Source: Candidatus Cloacimonadota bacterium | GTDB lineage: Bacteria > Cloacimonadota > Cloacimonadia > Cloacimonadales > TCS61 | NCBI GenBank assembly: GCA_030600585.1 | Contig: JAUVLU010000012.1 | Location: 1 to 60,369, forward strand | Direction of reading: 5' to 3' | DNA length: 60,369 nt | Part shown: positions 24,621 through 34,590 of the stretch, piece by piece | How positions within the stretch are numbered: position 1 is the stretch's first letter | How the letters are laid out: every line of letters begins with the position of its first letter | Program-made: the position numbers and the translations under genes | Notes under the pieces: generated by a model | What the model saw: the letters and a program-made list of their open reading frames with translations, nothing else | Databases searched by the model: none | What the model was told of the DNA's origin: nothing

Positions 24621-26177
24621 CTAAACAGGAATATTCCCATGTTTTTTAGGCGGAAGTGCTTCCTTCTTGGTAACCATTGTTTCCAATGCATCGATCAGAC
24701 GAAGCCTGGTTTCACTCGGTCGGATAACAGCATCCAAATAACCGCGTTCCGCTGCAATATAAGGTGTATTGAAAGCAGTTTCATATTCTTTGATAAGTTC
24801 TTGTCGTTTTGCTTCCGGATCGTCGGCAGCTTTCATTTGCTTACGATATGAACTGACAATATTGACTGCTCCCTGAGCACCCATAACGGCTATTTCTGCA
24901 CTTGGCCAGGCAAACAGCATATCAGCTCCAAGATGTATGGAACTCATCGCAATATATGCACCACCATAACTTTTCTTGGTTGTAACTGTAAGTTTGGGAA
25001 CTGTCGCTTCCGAATAACTCCACAAAAGTTTAGCTCCGTGACGGATCACTCCATTCCATTCCTGATCACAACCCGGTAGATATCCGGGAACATCGACAAA
25101 TGTAATTATTGGGAAATTGAATGCATCACAAAATCTTATGAAGCGCGATATCTTATCAGACGCATTAATATCCAAACATCCAGCAAGGAACATTGGCTGA
25201 TTAGCGATAATTCCTACCGGTCTGCCATTCATCCTGGCAAAACCGATAATAGCATTTTGAGCATAATACTCGTGCGGTTCAAAAAATTCGCCATTATCCA
25301 CAACAGATTGAATTACTGTTTTCATATCATATCCGGCTTTTGAATTATCCGGAATTATCGTATCGAGTTCTGGGCACAATCTTGCGGGATCATCACCATT
25401 ATTGTATTTTGGCGGGTCTTCCATATTATTATTGGGAAGATAACTTAAAAGCACCTTAACTTGATGGATAGCGTCTTCATCATCTTTACCGGCGAAATGA
25501 GATACACCGCTTTTACTGTTGTGAGTCATCGCTCCGCCCAGTTCTTCAAAAGTTGTTTTCTCGCCCGTAACCGTTTCGATCACGCTTGGTCCTGTTATGA
25601 ACATATAACTTTTTTTATCGACCATAAAAATGAAATCCGTCATGGCGGGTGAGTAAACAGCACCGCCGGCGCAAGGTCCCATAATTATAGAAATCTGAGG
25701 AATAACACCGGAAGCTCTGGAATTGCGGAAGAAAATATCTCCGTAACCTTTTAGCGAATCAATTCCTTCTTCAACTCGTGCTCCACCGGAATCATTAATT
25801 CCCACGATCGGAACACCTGCTTTCATTGCAAGATCCATAACTTTTGTTATTTTAGCGGCATGCTTTTCTCCTAAAGAACCGCCGCGTGAAGTGAAATCCT
25901 GCGAATAAGCAAAGACAGGTCTGCCATTCACTTTTCCATGACCGGTGATCACGCCGTCAGAGGAAATTTCTACCTTCTCCATTCCGAAGTTGGTAGATCT
26001 GTGTTTTACGAACATATCAATTTCGCGGAAGGTGCCTTCATCAAAAAGAAGATCGAGTCTTTCACGAGCGGTTAATTTGCCTTTTGCATGCTGTTTCTCG
26101 ATTCTGGCTTGTCCGCCCATCTCTTTTATCTTTGCTTCTCTCTTCTTCAAATTTTCTAATTTTTCGGAAACTTTCAT
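24621..26177 (-). CDS. mmdA: Acyl-CoA carboxyltransferase (methylmalonyl-CoA decarboxylase alpha / transcarboxylase 12S)
   Basis: About 518 aa from ATG 26177, chosen because AGGAG lies six bases upstream (an in-frame start at 26204 adds nine residues). Two crotonase-like carboxyltransferase halves are present. G-K-L-T-A-R-E-R-L-D-L-L-F-D-E-G-T-F is near the start, G-x-C-A-G-G-A-V-Y-S-P-A-M-T-D-F lies in the first half, and S-K-Y/S-Y-G-G-A-Y-I-A-M and the G-A-x-G-A-V-N-I motif lie in the second. The substrate is propionyl-/methylmalonyl-CoA. With the OadA-type subunit downstream it would form a transcarboxylase moving CO2 from methylmalonyl-CoA to pyruvate. The 171 bases to the small protein hold a TTGACC-like hexamer repeat and no convincing gene. 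Confidence 0.92.
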   Translation of the reverse strand: MKVSEKLENLKKREAKIKEMGGQARIEKQHAKGKLTARERLDLLFDEGTFREIDMFVKHRSTNFGMEKVEISSDGVITGHGKVNGRPVFAYSQDFTSRGGSLGEKHAAKITKVMDLAMKAGVPIVGINDSGGARVEEGIDSLKGYGDIFFRNSRASGVIPQISIIMGPCAGGAVYSPAMTDFIFMVDKKSYMFITGPSVIETVTGEKTTFEELGGAMTHNSKSGVSHFAGKDDEDAIHQVKVLLSYLPNNNMEDPPKYNNGDDPARLCPELDTIIPDNSKAGYDMKTVIQSVVDNGEFFEPHEYYAQNAIIGFARMNGRPVGIIANQPMFLAGCLDINASDKISRFIRFCDAFNFPIITFVDVPGYLPGCDQEWNGVIRHGAKLLWSYSEATVPKLTVTTKKSYGGAYIAMSSIHLGADMLFAWPSAEIAVMGAQGAVNIVSSYRKQMKAADDPEAKRQELIKEYETAFNTPYIAAERGYLDAVIRPSETRLRLIDALETMVTKKEALPPKKHGNIPV

Positions 26178-26267
26178 TTCATCTCCTAAGCTATGTTTTC
26201 TCAATATTCCAATTATTTTAATCTTTGGGAAAAAAATTAATTTTAACGTTGAGTGTAAAGAAATTTC

Positions 26268-27509
26268 TTAGTTATTTATAATACGTGGAACGGTAATTCC
26301 GGCATTTAGAATCAGACTTATCTTTGCATCTTTGCCTTTGAGGATTATCGCTTCATTTACAGCTTTTTGAAGTGACGGGAAATTCCGAATGAAAATATTT
26401 TCCAATACATCATCTTCGATCTCGCTAACGAACCATAACTTATTATTCTGCATGAAAGAGACAAATTTAGCTGCTTTATGATAACCTAATTTATAATTCT
26501 TTTCTACTTTTTGGAAGACCATTTCAGGCGATTTGCAGGAAGCCATCAGTTCATAAAAAGCATTGTTGCCGATTCCTTCATTGCAACTTGAAACCAGAAT
26601 GAATATTCCATTTTCCTTCAAGATAGATTTGCAGTTCTCCAGTCCTTTTTGTGATTGATACAGATTCCTATTTAATGGCGGCTGATTTATTGCAATAACA
26701 ATATCTGCCTTTTCTTTTACTTCCGGTGCGAAAACTTCGATGACTTTTTCAGAAGCATTTTTCAGGGTGGAATGGATATTCCCGCTGGCTGCATAAAATA
26801 CTTTCTCGTTGGTATCGAGAACTGTAAGAATGCAGTATGTTTCGGTTGTGATCATCATCGCAGCTTCTTTCATATCTTCGTGAACGGGATTACCATCTAA
26901 TTCCAAAATTGTCGCTTTATCCTTCAGAGCAAGTGAATGGTTTTGTTCAATCGATTCATAAGCGGCGATACCGGGAAGAAAGCTCTTTCGTCCTCCTGTG
27001 AAACCTGCAAAATAGTGTGGCTCAACTGAGCTTATTACGATTATGCCGTCAGATTTGGTAACTTCAGAATTTATTTTTACCGTAGTTCCACGAGTGGTTT
27101 TTCCAAAATAGGTCATCTCATCATTTTGTGAGTCGTGACAGAAAATTCTATCTTTAAATTCATTATAATATTTTCCGAAAATTCTATCGAATTCTATTTT
27201 GGTGGGTTGCCGATGAGTGCCAAGAGCGACTATGAATTTGAAGTTTTTGTTTTTGATCTGATCGTAAATAGCAGAAATAATTATTTGTGTGGGCGTGTTT
27301 CGTGAGCCGTCATTCACGATGATGAGGATGTTTTCTTTATTATGTAAAAATGTTTTCAGATCAGGTGAATCAATTGGATTTTGCAATGATTTCCGTATCA
27401 GTTTTTCCTGATCGAAAACTGCAACTTTTTTGGGTTTAATGATCTCAACCGGATTATGCGGAATTTTTAGATCGATCTGTTTGCCGGCTATTGATATTTT
27501 ATAATTCAT
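26268..27509 (-). CDS. LarA-family nickel-pincer racemase/epimerase homologue
   Basis: 413 aa, DUF2088/lactate racemase fold. Cofactor ligands are present: Lys175 in G-G-R-K-S-F-L-P-G, His165 in E-P-H-Y-F-A-G-F, His191 in E-Q-N-H-S-L-A. His99 lies in G-T-H-R and D-G-S-R-N-T-P at 67-73. Offsets to the Lactobacillus enzyme (K184, H174, H200, H108) are a constant nine residues, so the active site looks intact. Homologues act on lactate, malate, phenyllactate or sugars' 2-hydroxy acids; the substrate is not predictable here. The larB, larC and larE cofactor genes are not in this window. Confidence 0.88.
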   Translation of the reverse strand: MNYKISIAGKQIDLKIPHNPVEIIKPKKVAVFDQEKLIRKSLQNPIDSPDLKTFLHNKENILIIVNDGSRNTPTQIIISAIYDQIKNKNFKFIVALGTHRQPTKIEFDRIFGKYYNEFKDRIFCHDSQNDEMTYFGKTTRGTTVKINSEVTKSDGIIVISSVEPHYFAGFTGGRKSFLPGIAAYESIEQNHSLALKDKATILELDGNPVHEDMKEAAMMITTETYCILTVLDTNEKVFYAASGNIHSTLKNASEKVIEVFAPEVKEKADIVIAINQPPLNRNLYQSQKGLENCKSILKENGIFILVSSCNEGIGNNAFYELMASCKSPEMVFQKVEKNYKLGYHKAAKFVSFMQNNKLWFVSEIEDDVLENIFIRNFPSLQKAVNEAIILKGKDAKISLILNAGITVPRIINN

Positions 27510-27633
27510 AATTTCAAAAACTTGAACGTGATTTGGTTGTCAATTATTTGTTTGGAGGTGCTTGGTATAATATCGTTTCCAAGTCTGATTTTGAAAATAT
27601 GTGTTTAAAAAGCCTTTTTTTTTCAGTAATAAA

Positions 27634-27660
27634 ACAGCCGCTAAAAAATTTAGCGGCTGT
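27634..27660 (-). terminator. Rho-independent terminator of the heparinase-like gene
   Basis: A perfect 12-bp stem (ACAGCCGCTAAA / TTTAGCGGCTGT) with a 3-base loop is followed on the minus strand by TTTTATT. It lies 16 bases after the 1551-aa gene's stop. Confidence 0.85.
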
Positions 27661-27675
27661 CGTTGAATTACAAAG

Positions 27676-30600
27676 CTATTTAAGCATTAAGCATTTCTTC
27701 ACTGAGTAGTCTTTACCATTAACATTCAATTTATACAAATAAACACCGGAAGCTACTGATCTGTTGTTATCATTTCTACCATTCCAGAGAACTTGATGAA
27801 TACCTTTTACCAAACTTTCATTTACAAGTGTTTTAACTTTTTGACCTTTGATGTTGTAAATTGAAAGATTGACTTTGCTTTCATCTAAAATTGAAAATGA
27901 GATCATTGTAGTAGGATTAAATGGATTAGGGTAATTTTTATGGAGAATCGCTTTTGAGATTTCGGGAGAATAAATACCCCCTTCAGTTATCTGACCTTCT
28001 AGTAAACCCCATAATTCAACTTCTCTTTCTTCTGCTTGTTTAACGCTACTCAATGCATTATCCGAATTTTGGAAAGTGACATTTGCTCTATTACCACCGG
28101 AAGATGCTTCCATATAAGTGTAAACTATATCAAGTTGCGTAAATACTGAATCGATAAATGTAAGGTTTTCATCGAGAAGAAACTCATATTCAGTGATAGC
28201 ATCCTGATAATTGCCAAGCAGTCTATTACAAAAGATTTTATCCAGTTTTGCTGCTTCTGCAAGATCTGTTTGTGTGTAATCAATTTGAAGCTGATCATAA
28301 TACAGCAGAAGCTCAGCATATTCTATTTCTGTTTCCGAACAATTGATTAAACGACTTACTGACCATAATGCTTCAATACCATCTGGATCTTCATCAATAC
28401 TTTGAGTGTATTTAGTTTTGGCAGTAATTAGGTCGCCGTTTGATTCTGCTAGCAATCCCTCTTCAAATAAACTTCCGCCACTCCAAGGATTGTAACCAAC
28501 ATTTGGACTTTGAGAAATCGGAGTAAAATCAATTAGCCAATTTAAAGGATAGAATGAATTACTTATTGCTAATTCATTAGTAGTTCCCCACCAATTCTCA
28601 CTACAACGATAATCACGAGGTTCTATATCCATATTGTAAATTGAATGACCATTTCCAAAAATAATGTCATTTTCGTTTCTATCAACAATTGGGTAAGAAG
28701 AACCACTAATTTTTATTTCAGGATAATCATTTGAATTGTAATAGGTACTACTTATTGATGAGCCAACAATAACAGGATTGGAACCACGATTTGCCATAAT
28801 ACCAACATATTTGTTGGAAAATATTGTATCTGTCTCTACATAAGCGGAAGCATTATAGAACCAAAGCCCATAATTGTTATTGGTTATCAGATTGTTTTTA
28901 ATCGATGAACGATACATTAGAATATGTGAATCTTTAATGAGTATACCATAACCACAATTATTTATGATAGAGTGATTAATTTGATAACCTGTTGGATTAT
29001 CAAGATAGATACCGCCACTGTTATCAAGAAATTCGCAATATTCAATATCAACATAACCATTATTATATAATGGGAATTGAGCATTAAGGAATTTACAAAA
29101 TTTCATATTTGCATTACCATCATTTGTAATCTCTATTTTATTCCAATTAGTACTGGAATATTTATCGAAGATTATATTGTTTTCAGCAGTTCCCAAGGCA
29201 GTGAGGTCACCATCAACTATCAAATGAAAGTTTGAATATAGTTGTGGTTGAGAACCTGGAAGAAAAACAATCTCAGTGCCGAATGGAACAGGGATTTCAT
29301 TCTTTAAGACAATATCTCCTGTGCCAAATTGTGTTACTCCTTGAATAGTAATTCCATCAAAAACACCTTGATAAATGGTAAGCTCTGATGTAAGTAGATT
29401 ATCACTAGCTAAATCCGAATAACCATAATTTACATAGAAATAATTATCATCATAAGCAAGACTTTCAATATTATTTCCAATTGTTCCTCGTTCTTGTGGA
29501 GTTGTGTCACCAGAAGAATAGTAGTGAGTTTTAGAAATCAAATCTTCAGGGAGAACACCACATCGTAATATTTTATACTTAGGATTGGGGATAGGTAATG
29601 GTATTGGACTAGTAAAACTCATTAAAGTTGTTATTTCCAGTTCACCACTCTCTGACCATTCTGCGATGACTTCTTCAGAGTCGTAATCGGAATCGAAAAC
29701 AACTACATCAACAAAATCTGTGCCGGACATATCTCGAACTTCGAGAAAATTATCAGAATTGAGAATTAATTTTTTTAAGTCTGTGAAAATATTATTTGCT
29801 TCAACTAACAAAAAAGATGTATCTGTAACAAATCTTATATCACCATAATTAACATTACTCGCATCCGAAACAGCAGCATAGCAATTATAACCAGTATTTA
29901 AAGAATACTTAACAGCATAAGTGGCACCTGCCTGTGATATTTGCTCAATTGGGGTTGTATCATTTTCTGAAGGAAATAGTAAAGTGAGGAATTGTTCATC
30001 CTCATCTGTACTTGTTTTTGTGCGCATACATTTGTGCATCCATTGTGGTGGTAAAATATAACCATCCCAAGTTCTACCATAATATAATCCCTGCGGTAAT
30101 GTGTCACGAATTGAATATTCAGAAATCCCATTACTACCCATTGCACCATGAAGAAAAACATCATTCTCAAAATGAGTATATGTAAATTGTCCGTTATCAT
30201 TAGAAGGATCATTAATATTATCAGGATTATTCGGAAACTCGATATTATTATTTGGAACTGGATACAGAGCAAAATGCAACTGATTCATGAAGTCATTTTC
30301 TATTGAATGATCAGAACTTGTTAATTCATCATAAATAATGAAATATGGGATTTCTGATTCTAAATCAATTGAATAAAAATTTCGCTTAACATTAATTTCA
30401 TCATTTACTAATTCAGGAGGATAATGACTCTGTGGATGATCATAATCAAGTTCAATCTGAAGATGTGTTATGCTGTTGTTAGAAATTAAATAATTTTTAT
30501 GAGCGGGATTTAACGGTATGACATCGTTAAAATCACCTGCATCTCCGATAGGCTCAAAACGATTAAATTTGAATTTGATATGATTTGGGTTATTATCTTC

Positions 30601-32331
30601 TGGGTCATTCCATTCATCGAGACTAGTAAATAAATCTCTATAATCGCCGTTTAGCTCGTTTTCTTCAATAAGATTAAAATTTGAAGAAGAGTATGCATTG
30701 TAATACTCATCATATGGATTAACCATAATTACATTGTGAGCATATGGAGAAGCTAACCATTCTTTCCCAAGATAATAGCTATACCAACTCGGTCTATAAC
30801 CAGGATCAATTAACAACTGCTTATCTTTATAATAGAGTATAAAACTTGATTGATCAGAATGTTCGTGGCCAGAATTTCCAACAGAATTTTCGTGATTTAC
30901 GTATAGTACAGGATAATCCTGATAATCATTATAAGTTTGGATTGGTCTTCGGAAAATTGTTAACTCTTCATTTGAAAAATTACCATTTGTTAGATGTTCA
31001 GGTGTACTACAATTTCCAGCTAATATTCTGCTTGTATCATATTGATAAACATAGAATTTATTTGTGTTCCAGCCGGTTGTATAGTAATTAGCATAACCAG
31101 TATGCGATTTATAGTTGTTTACTAACCATTTTATGTGATTTCGAGAATCTGTATCATTAACAGGAGATTGATAATAATATGTAATACACTCAGAAAATAT
31201 TTTACGGGGTTTGTAAAGATATCCAAGAGGATTTGAAGCCCCTGTCCTTACGTATGTTTCGTGAACATCATCAAACGGCACATTTGCCATTGAAGGTGAT
31301 ATCAGATCAAGACTATTTACATATATATCACGCACTCTATCATCTTCAAACCAGTTATTATTATCGGGAATATTTGAGAAATCAAATGTAAGTCTTTTGC
31401 GTGCTGTAAAAAACTTAGCTAATCCTTCAAATGTATATTCTGTATAACTAATACCTTCATTATAAGTTCCGCTGTTAGATGTCATAAATTCAATAAAGCC
31501 ATTTTTACCACCTGGTAAAGAACGAACGAATAAATCATTTTCTGCTGTTTCGATAAATTCCTCATTACCCAAAACACAACCTGCATAACCAAGTGCACCG
31601 GCAAGACGAATTCTACCATTATGATATGATGTACACAACTGTGGAGGATAATCTGGATTTGTGCATTGAGCATAACCGCCACTAAAGTTTGATTCACTTA
31701 ATAATTCATTTGCCCAACCGGCAAGTTCTTCGAGTTTATTGTGTAAGTCAGTTTGGTTTTGAACATTGTAATACCACAAATTATCAACTATGTTAGCTAT
31801 ACTGTTTAACATAGAACTATAACTTAGACAGTCTCCCCAAGAACCATCAGAGTATTCACCATCTTCCCAAATCCCATTACCGTCAATATCTTGACCAAAA
31901 ACAGATTCTTCACCAACATAATCACTGAATAATTTAAGATAGTTATTGTGAGTGGAATAAGGATTAAAAATCAAATGATCCTGTACATTATCTAAATATT
32001 CTTGAGCAACATCATCATCAATATCAACAGCAAGTGCACCGATTAGAGAATTTTTAGAATATGTATAAGCCCAATTAATCGGATCATAAGTTGCCCTATT
32101 CTCCCTATATTCATTCTCACCTTCATAGCGGGTTGTAGGATTCGGATTTGCAGATTGCATCCATTTATCCCAATAGAACCTCATTATCTCATCGTGACCG
32201 CTATCATAATCAATCGCATCATACAAATTACTAAACAAGGTTGCATCCATTGTTTTGGTTTCGTCAAGATAGCTTCCCATTAGGCTGCTTACTATAAGCA
32301 GAACACTAATCAAACATAATCCTTTTTTCAT
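27676..32331 (-). CDS. Secreted heparinase II/III-like protein with beta-helix and sorting domain
   Basis: 1551 aa. The signal peptide (about 1-19) is followed by an all-helical toroid region (about 25-450). A heparinase II/III-like domain comes next, with H-E-H-S-D-Q-S-S-F near 490 and L-L-I-D-P-G-Y just after, the usual core of polysaccharide lyases. A parallel beta-helix lies at about 1010-1240 with many single-residue turns. A TPR-like helical stretch (about 1290-1420) precedes the Y-P-N-P-F-N-P FlgD-like/type IX-type sorting domain (about 1465-1551). It probably degrades uronate-containing polysaccharide at the cell surface. It ends at a strong terminator, and the next gene upstream (16 bases away) is another sorted protein. 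Confidence 0.88.
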   Translation of the reverse strand: MKKGLCLISVLLIVSSLMGSYLDETKTMDATLFSNLYDAIDYDSGHDEIMRFYWDKWMQSANPNPTTRYEGENEYRENRATYDPINWAYTYSKNSLIGALAVDIDDDVAQEYLDNVQDHLIFNPYSTHNNYLKLFSDYVGEESVFGQDIDGNGIWEDGEYSDGSWGDCLSYSSMLNSIANIVDNLWYYNVQNQTDLHNKLEELAGWANELLSESNFSGGYAQCTNPDYPPQLCTSYHNGRIRLAGALGYAGCVLGNEEFIETAENDLFVRSLPGGKNGFIEFMTSNSGTYNEGISYTEYTFEGLAKFFTARKRLTFDFSNIPDNNNWFEDDRVRDIYVNSLDLISPSMANVPFDDVHETYVRTGASNPLGYLYKPRKIFSECITYYYQSPVNDTDSRNHIKWLVNNYKSHTGYANYYTTGWNTNKFYVYQYDTSRILAGNCSTPEHLTNGNFSNEELTIFRRPIQTYNDYQDYPVLYVNHENSVGNSGHEHSDQSSFILYYKDKQLLIDPGYRPSWYSYYLGKEWLASPYAHNVIMVNPYDEYYNAYSSSNFNLIEENELNGDYRDLFTSLDEWNDPEDNNPNHIKFKFNRFEPIGDAGDFNDVIPLNPAHKNYLISNNSITHLQIELDYDHPQSHYPPELVNDEINVKRNFYSIDLESEIPYFIIYDELTSSDHSIENDFMNQLHFALYPVPNNNIEFPNNPDNINDPSNDNGQFTYTHFENDVFLHGAMGSNGISEYSIRDTLPQGLYYGRTWDGYILPPQWMHKCMRTKTSTDEDEQFLTLLFPSENDTTPIEQISQAGATYAVKYSLNTGYNCYAAVSDASNVNYGDIRFVTDTSFLLVEANNIFTDLKKLILNSDNFLEVRDMSGTDFVDVVVFDSDYDSEEVIAEWSESGELEITTLMSFTSPIPLPIPNPKYKILRCGVLPEDLISKTHYYSSGDTTPQERGTIGNNIESLAYDDNYFYVNYGYSDLASDNLLTSELTIYQGVFDGITIQGVTQFGTGDIVLKNEIPVPFGTEIVFLPGSQPQLYSNFHLIVDGDLTALGTAENNIIFDKYSSTNWNKIEITNDGNANMKFCKFLNAQFPLYNNGYVDIEYCEFLDNSGGIYLDNPTGYQINHSIINNCGYGILIKDSHILMYRSSIKNNLITNNNYGLWFYNASAYVETDTIFSNKYVGIMANRGSNPVIVGSSISSTYYNSNDYPEIKISGSSYPIVDRNENDIIFGNGHSIYNMDIEPRDYRCSENWWGTTNELAISNSFYPLNWLIDFTPISQSPNVGYNPWSGGSLFEEGLLAESNGDLITAKTKYTQSIDEDPDGIEALWSVSRLINCSETEIEYAELLLYYDQLQIDYTQTDLAEAAKLDKIFCNRLLGNYQDAITEYEFLLDENLTFIDSVFTQLDIVYTYMEASSGGNRANVTFQNSDNALSSVKQAEEREVELWGLLEGQITEGGIYSPEISKAILHKNYPNPFNPTTMISFSILDESKVNLSIYNIKGQKVKTLVNESLVKGIHQVLWNGRNDNNRSVASGVYLYKLNVNGKDYSVKKCLMLK

Positions 32332-32346
32332 CTTACTTTCCTCCTT

Positions 32347-33729
32347 TTATTTTAATAAGACTATTTTTTTTGAATCTATAATTTTGTTGTTTACTTGTAA
32401 TTGAGTAAAATAAATACCAGATGACAGATTTACTGCTTGCCAATGTATTGTATGTTTACCGCTATTAATAACACCTTTTTCAATTAAAGAAACAAGTTGT
32501 CCTTTGATATTAAATATTTTTAATTTAATTTCACTATTTTTTTCTAAATTAAAAGAAAAATTGATTGATGGATTGAAGGGGTTTGGATAGGCGTTTAAAG
32601 TTGTTTTTGAAACATCGATTAAATTTACATCTGCATCTGTTCCATCAGGATTAAGCTTGATTAAAGCTACACGAGACGATGGATAATATGATGCTACAAT
32701 AATATGTTCGGATGATGTTATCTTGACAGCTTTATCTCCACTACCAGTATAATATGGTAGACTATTCGTCCATTCGATATTATAATCACTATCAAATTTT
32801 CGAAGACTATGATTTATTTCAAGATCACCAAATATAGAAACTATCGAATTATCACTTGATTTTGCAAATGATCTAAAACCATATCCGCAATTTTCCAATC
32901 CCATTTCTAACCAAATTGTGTTACCTTCTGAATCAAGTTTCCATAGAAAACCGGAAAATCCTTCAAAGTAACCACCAACAATTATATTTCCTTCATATGT
33001 TTCTACAACAGTTTTTCCTCTATCATCTTCGGATGTTTCATCTAAAATTCTTGTCCAGAGAGAGTCTCCATTAGCATCTGTTTTAATTACTAAAACAGCA
33101 TTTTCAGTTTCAATATCTTCTACATAACCGGTTAATAAATAACCACCATCAGTAGATTGTATAACAGATTTTATGTTTCCCCATTCGTAATTTTCAAATT
33201 CAAAAAATTTTTGCCATATAATTTCACCATAGTCATTTATTTTTGCTATCATTGCATTTGGATAACTAATACCAGATATAATAATTTCATCATCAATATT
33301 TTTATCAATTGAATTTATACAAATATCAGCTAATAAACATACCCATTCTCTATTTCCATTTGTATCTCTTTTTATTAATGCAGTTCCATTTATATAATGA
33401 TATGAAGCTGAAATTATTCCTCCATCTTCGGTTTCCACAAATGCTCTTGAATCATTTTCCGGTTGAAAACTAACAGTGTCTTTTTTTGCCCAAATCAAAT
33501 TACCTTCGCTGTCGGTTTTAATCACAAAACCCCAGCCCATTGCAATTTCTTGGTCTATACAAGTACCGTTTACAGCAAAACCTCCATCAGAACATACAAT
33601 AACATCTTCAACACTGAAAATAGCTTCGTAAAACGGATCGTATATTTGCAGCCAAGTGTCTTGTGCCGTAAGATGAAACGTAAAAATTAAAAACCAACCT
33701 GTAAAAAACAAAAATAATTTTCGATTCAT
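32347..33729 (-). CDS. Secreted beta-propeller-type repeat protein with sorting domain
   Basis: About 460 aa from ATG 33729 (TGGAGGATACA upstream; a TTG at 33741 adds four). After the signal peptide (about 1-22) come six to seven repeats of the form D-G-G-[YF]-x-[VI]-x-G-...-[A]-x-[VIL]-x-K-x-[DN]-x-x-G-[ND]-x-x-W. This is the delta-60/PQQ-like pattern common in FCB-group surface proteins. The last ~85 residues, from N-A-Y-P-N-P-F-N-P, are the same sorting domain as in the other two secreted proteins. It forms an operon with the heparinase-like gene (16-base gap). Ligand unknown. Confidence 0.82.
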   Translation of the reverse strand: MNRKLFLFFTGWFLIFTFHLTAQDTWLQIYDPFYEAIFSVEDVIVCSDGGFAVNGTCIDQEIAMGWGFVIKTDSEGNLIWAKKDTVSFQPENDSRAFVETEDGGIISASYHYINGTALIKRDTNGNREWVCLLADICINSIDKNIDDEIIISGISYPNAMIAKINDYGEIIWQKFFEFENYEWGNIKSVIQSTDGGYLLTGYVEDIETENAVLVIKTDANGDSLWTRILDETSEDDRGKTVVETYEGNIIVGGYFEGFSGFLWKLDSEGNTIWLEMGLENCGYGFRSFAKSSDNSIVSIFGDLEINHSLRKFDSDYNIEWTNSLPYYTGSGDKAVKITSSEHIIVASYYPSSRVALIKLNPDGTDADVNLIDVSKTTLNAYPNPFNPSINFSFNLEKNSEIKLKIFNIKGQLVSLIEKGVINSGKHTIHWQAVNLSSGIYFTQLQVNNKIIDSKKIVLLK

Positions 33730-33803
33730 TGTATCCTCCAATCACTTTTTAAACCTTGTTTAGTACTCAAACTTTTAAAATCAATCTTTTTAATTCTCTG
33801 ATG

Positions 33804-34590
33804 CGATATAATGTGTGTGTCCCCGTCAATTTTGTCGCGAACACCCCCTGATTTGGTGTTATATACGACAAATCTTCCACAGGCAGATAAATGTCGCGTA
33901 TCCGCCAGAGGACGGACAAGTATCTCATTTAGATTAACTTTCATTTTTCTCTTTATTTTGACTATCATTTAAATTCTTATGTCCAAAAATCTTTTGTATA
34001 AATCTCAAGTTTTCTCTCCTAAATTCCAATGTTGCAAATTAATTATTAAGATCAAAACCGAATTTGATAAAATGATAGTTAGGTGTCAATTGAAAAAGGT
34101 TAAATAGTACAAGGGCTTAGTTGTTGAGTGTGATCTCAGACAATTGTTTACGAGGAGTAAAGTTGAGGGTTCTTCCAAGAGATTCTTCCGTCTACTCCGG
34201 CAGTTGCCGGATACGCCGCGACGAGTCGTCGAATGTCTATGTAGGTTTTTATCAGCTTTAGGCTGACAAGCCTCAGACTGTGTCCGGCTTTTGACGGAAA
34301 GACAGTTTTTTTTTACTCCCTTCCCATTAGTTTAAGGGGAAGGGTTGGGGATGGGGTTCAGAAAGACAGATTTTTTCATTCTCAAATCGTAAATCGTTAA
34401 TCAATTCTTTCTGCGGCATCTTATGATCCTTCTCTTTATTCCACCGGGTTCAGTCGTGGGGATGCATTGACACCGAATAAAAATATTATACTAACCCCCT
34501 TTAATTCCCCCTTACAAAGGGGGACAAAAAAACGACAATATTTTTTTCAGCAGTTGTCTTTCTTTGCGTACTTAGCGTCTTTGCGGTGAA
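33804..34590 (-). repeat. Dispersed repeat, copy B (inverted relative to 5568-6121)
   Basis: Read on the minus strand it has the same blocks as copy A in the same order. Two insertions are present: one of about 110 bases carrying CCGGCAGTTGCCGG-type and AGGCT-TGTC-AGCCT hairpins (about 34190-34300), and one of about 160 bases carrying a CCCCCTTACAAAGGGGG hairpin (about 34380-34550). The first part contains an 80-codon open frame (33726-33968) that I treat as repeat-derived. It lies just upstream of the secreted repeat-protein gene, as copy A lies just upstream of the beta-helix gene. No other gene is seen in this 860-base gap. Confidence 0.8.

Noticed and set aside
33726-33968. 80-codon open frame upstream of the secreted repeat protein
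   Set aside because: It lies in repeat copy B; the matching frame in copy A differs at residues rather than at silent sites, so I treat it as repeat DNA, not a gene.
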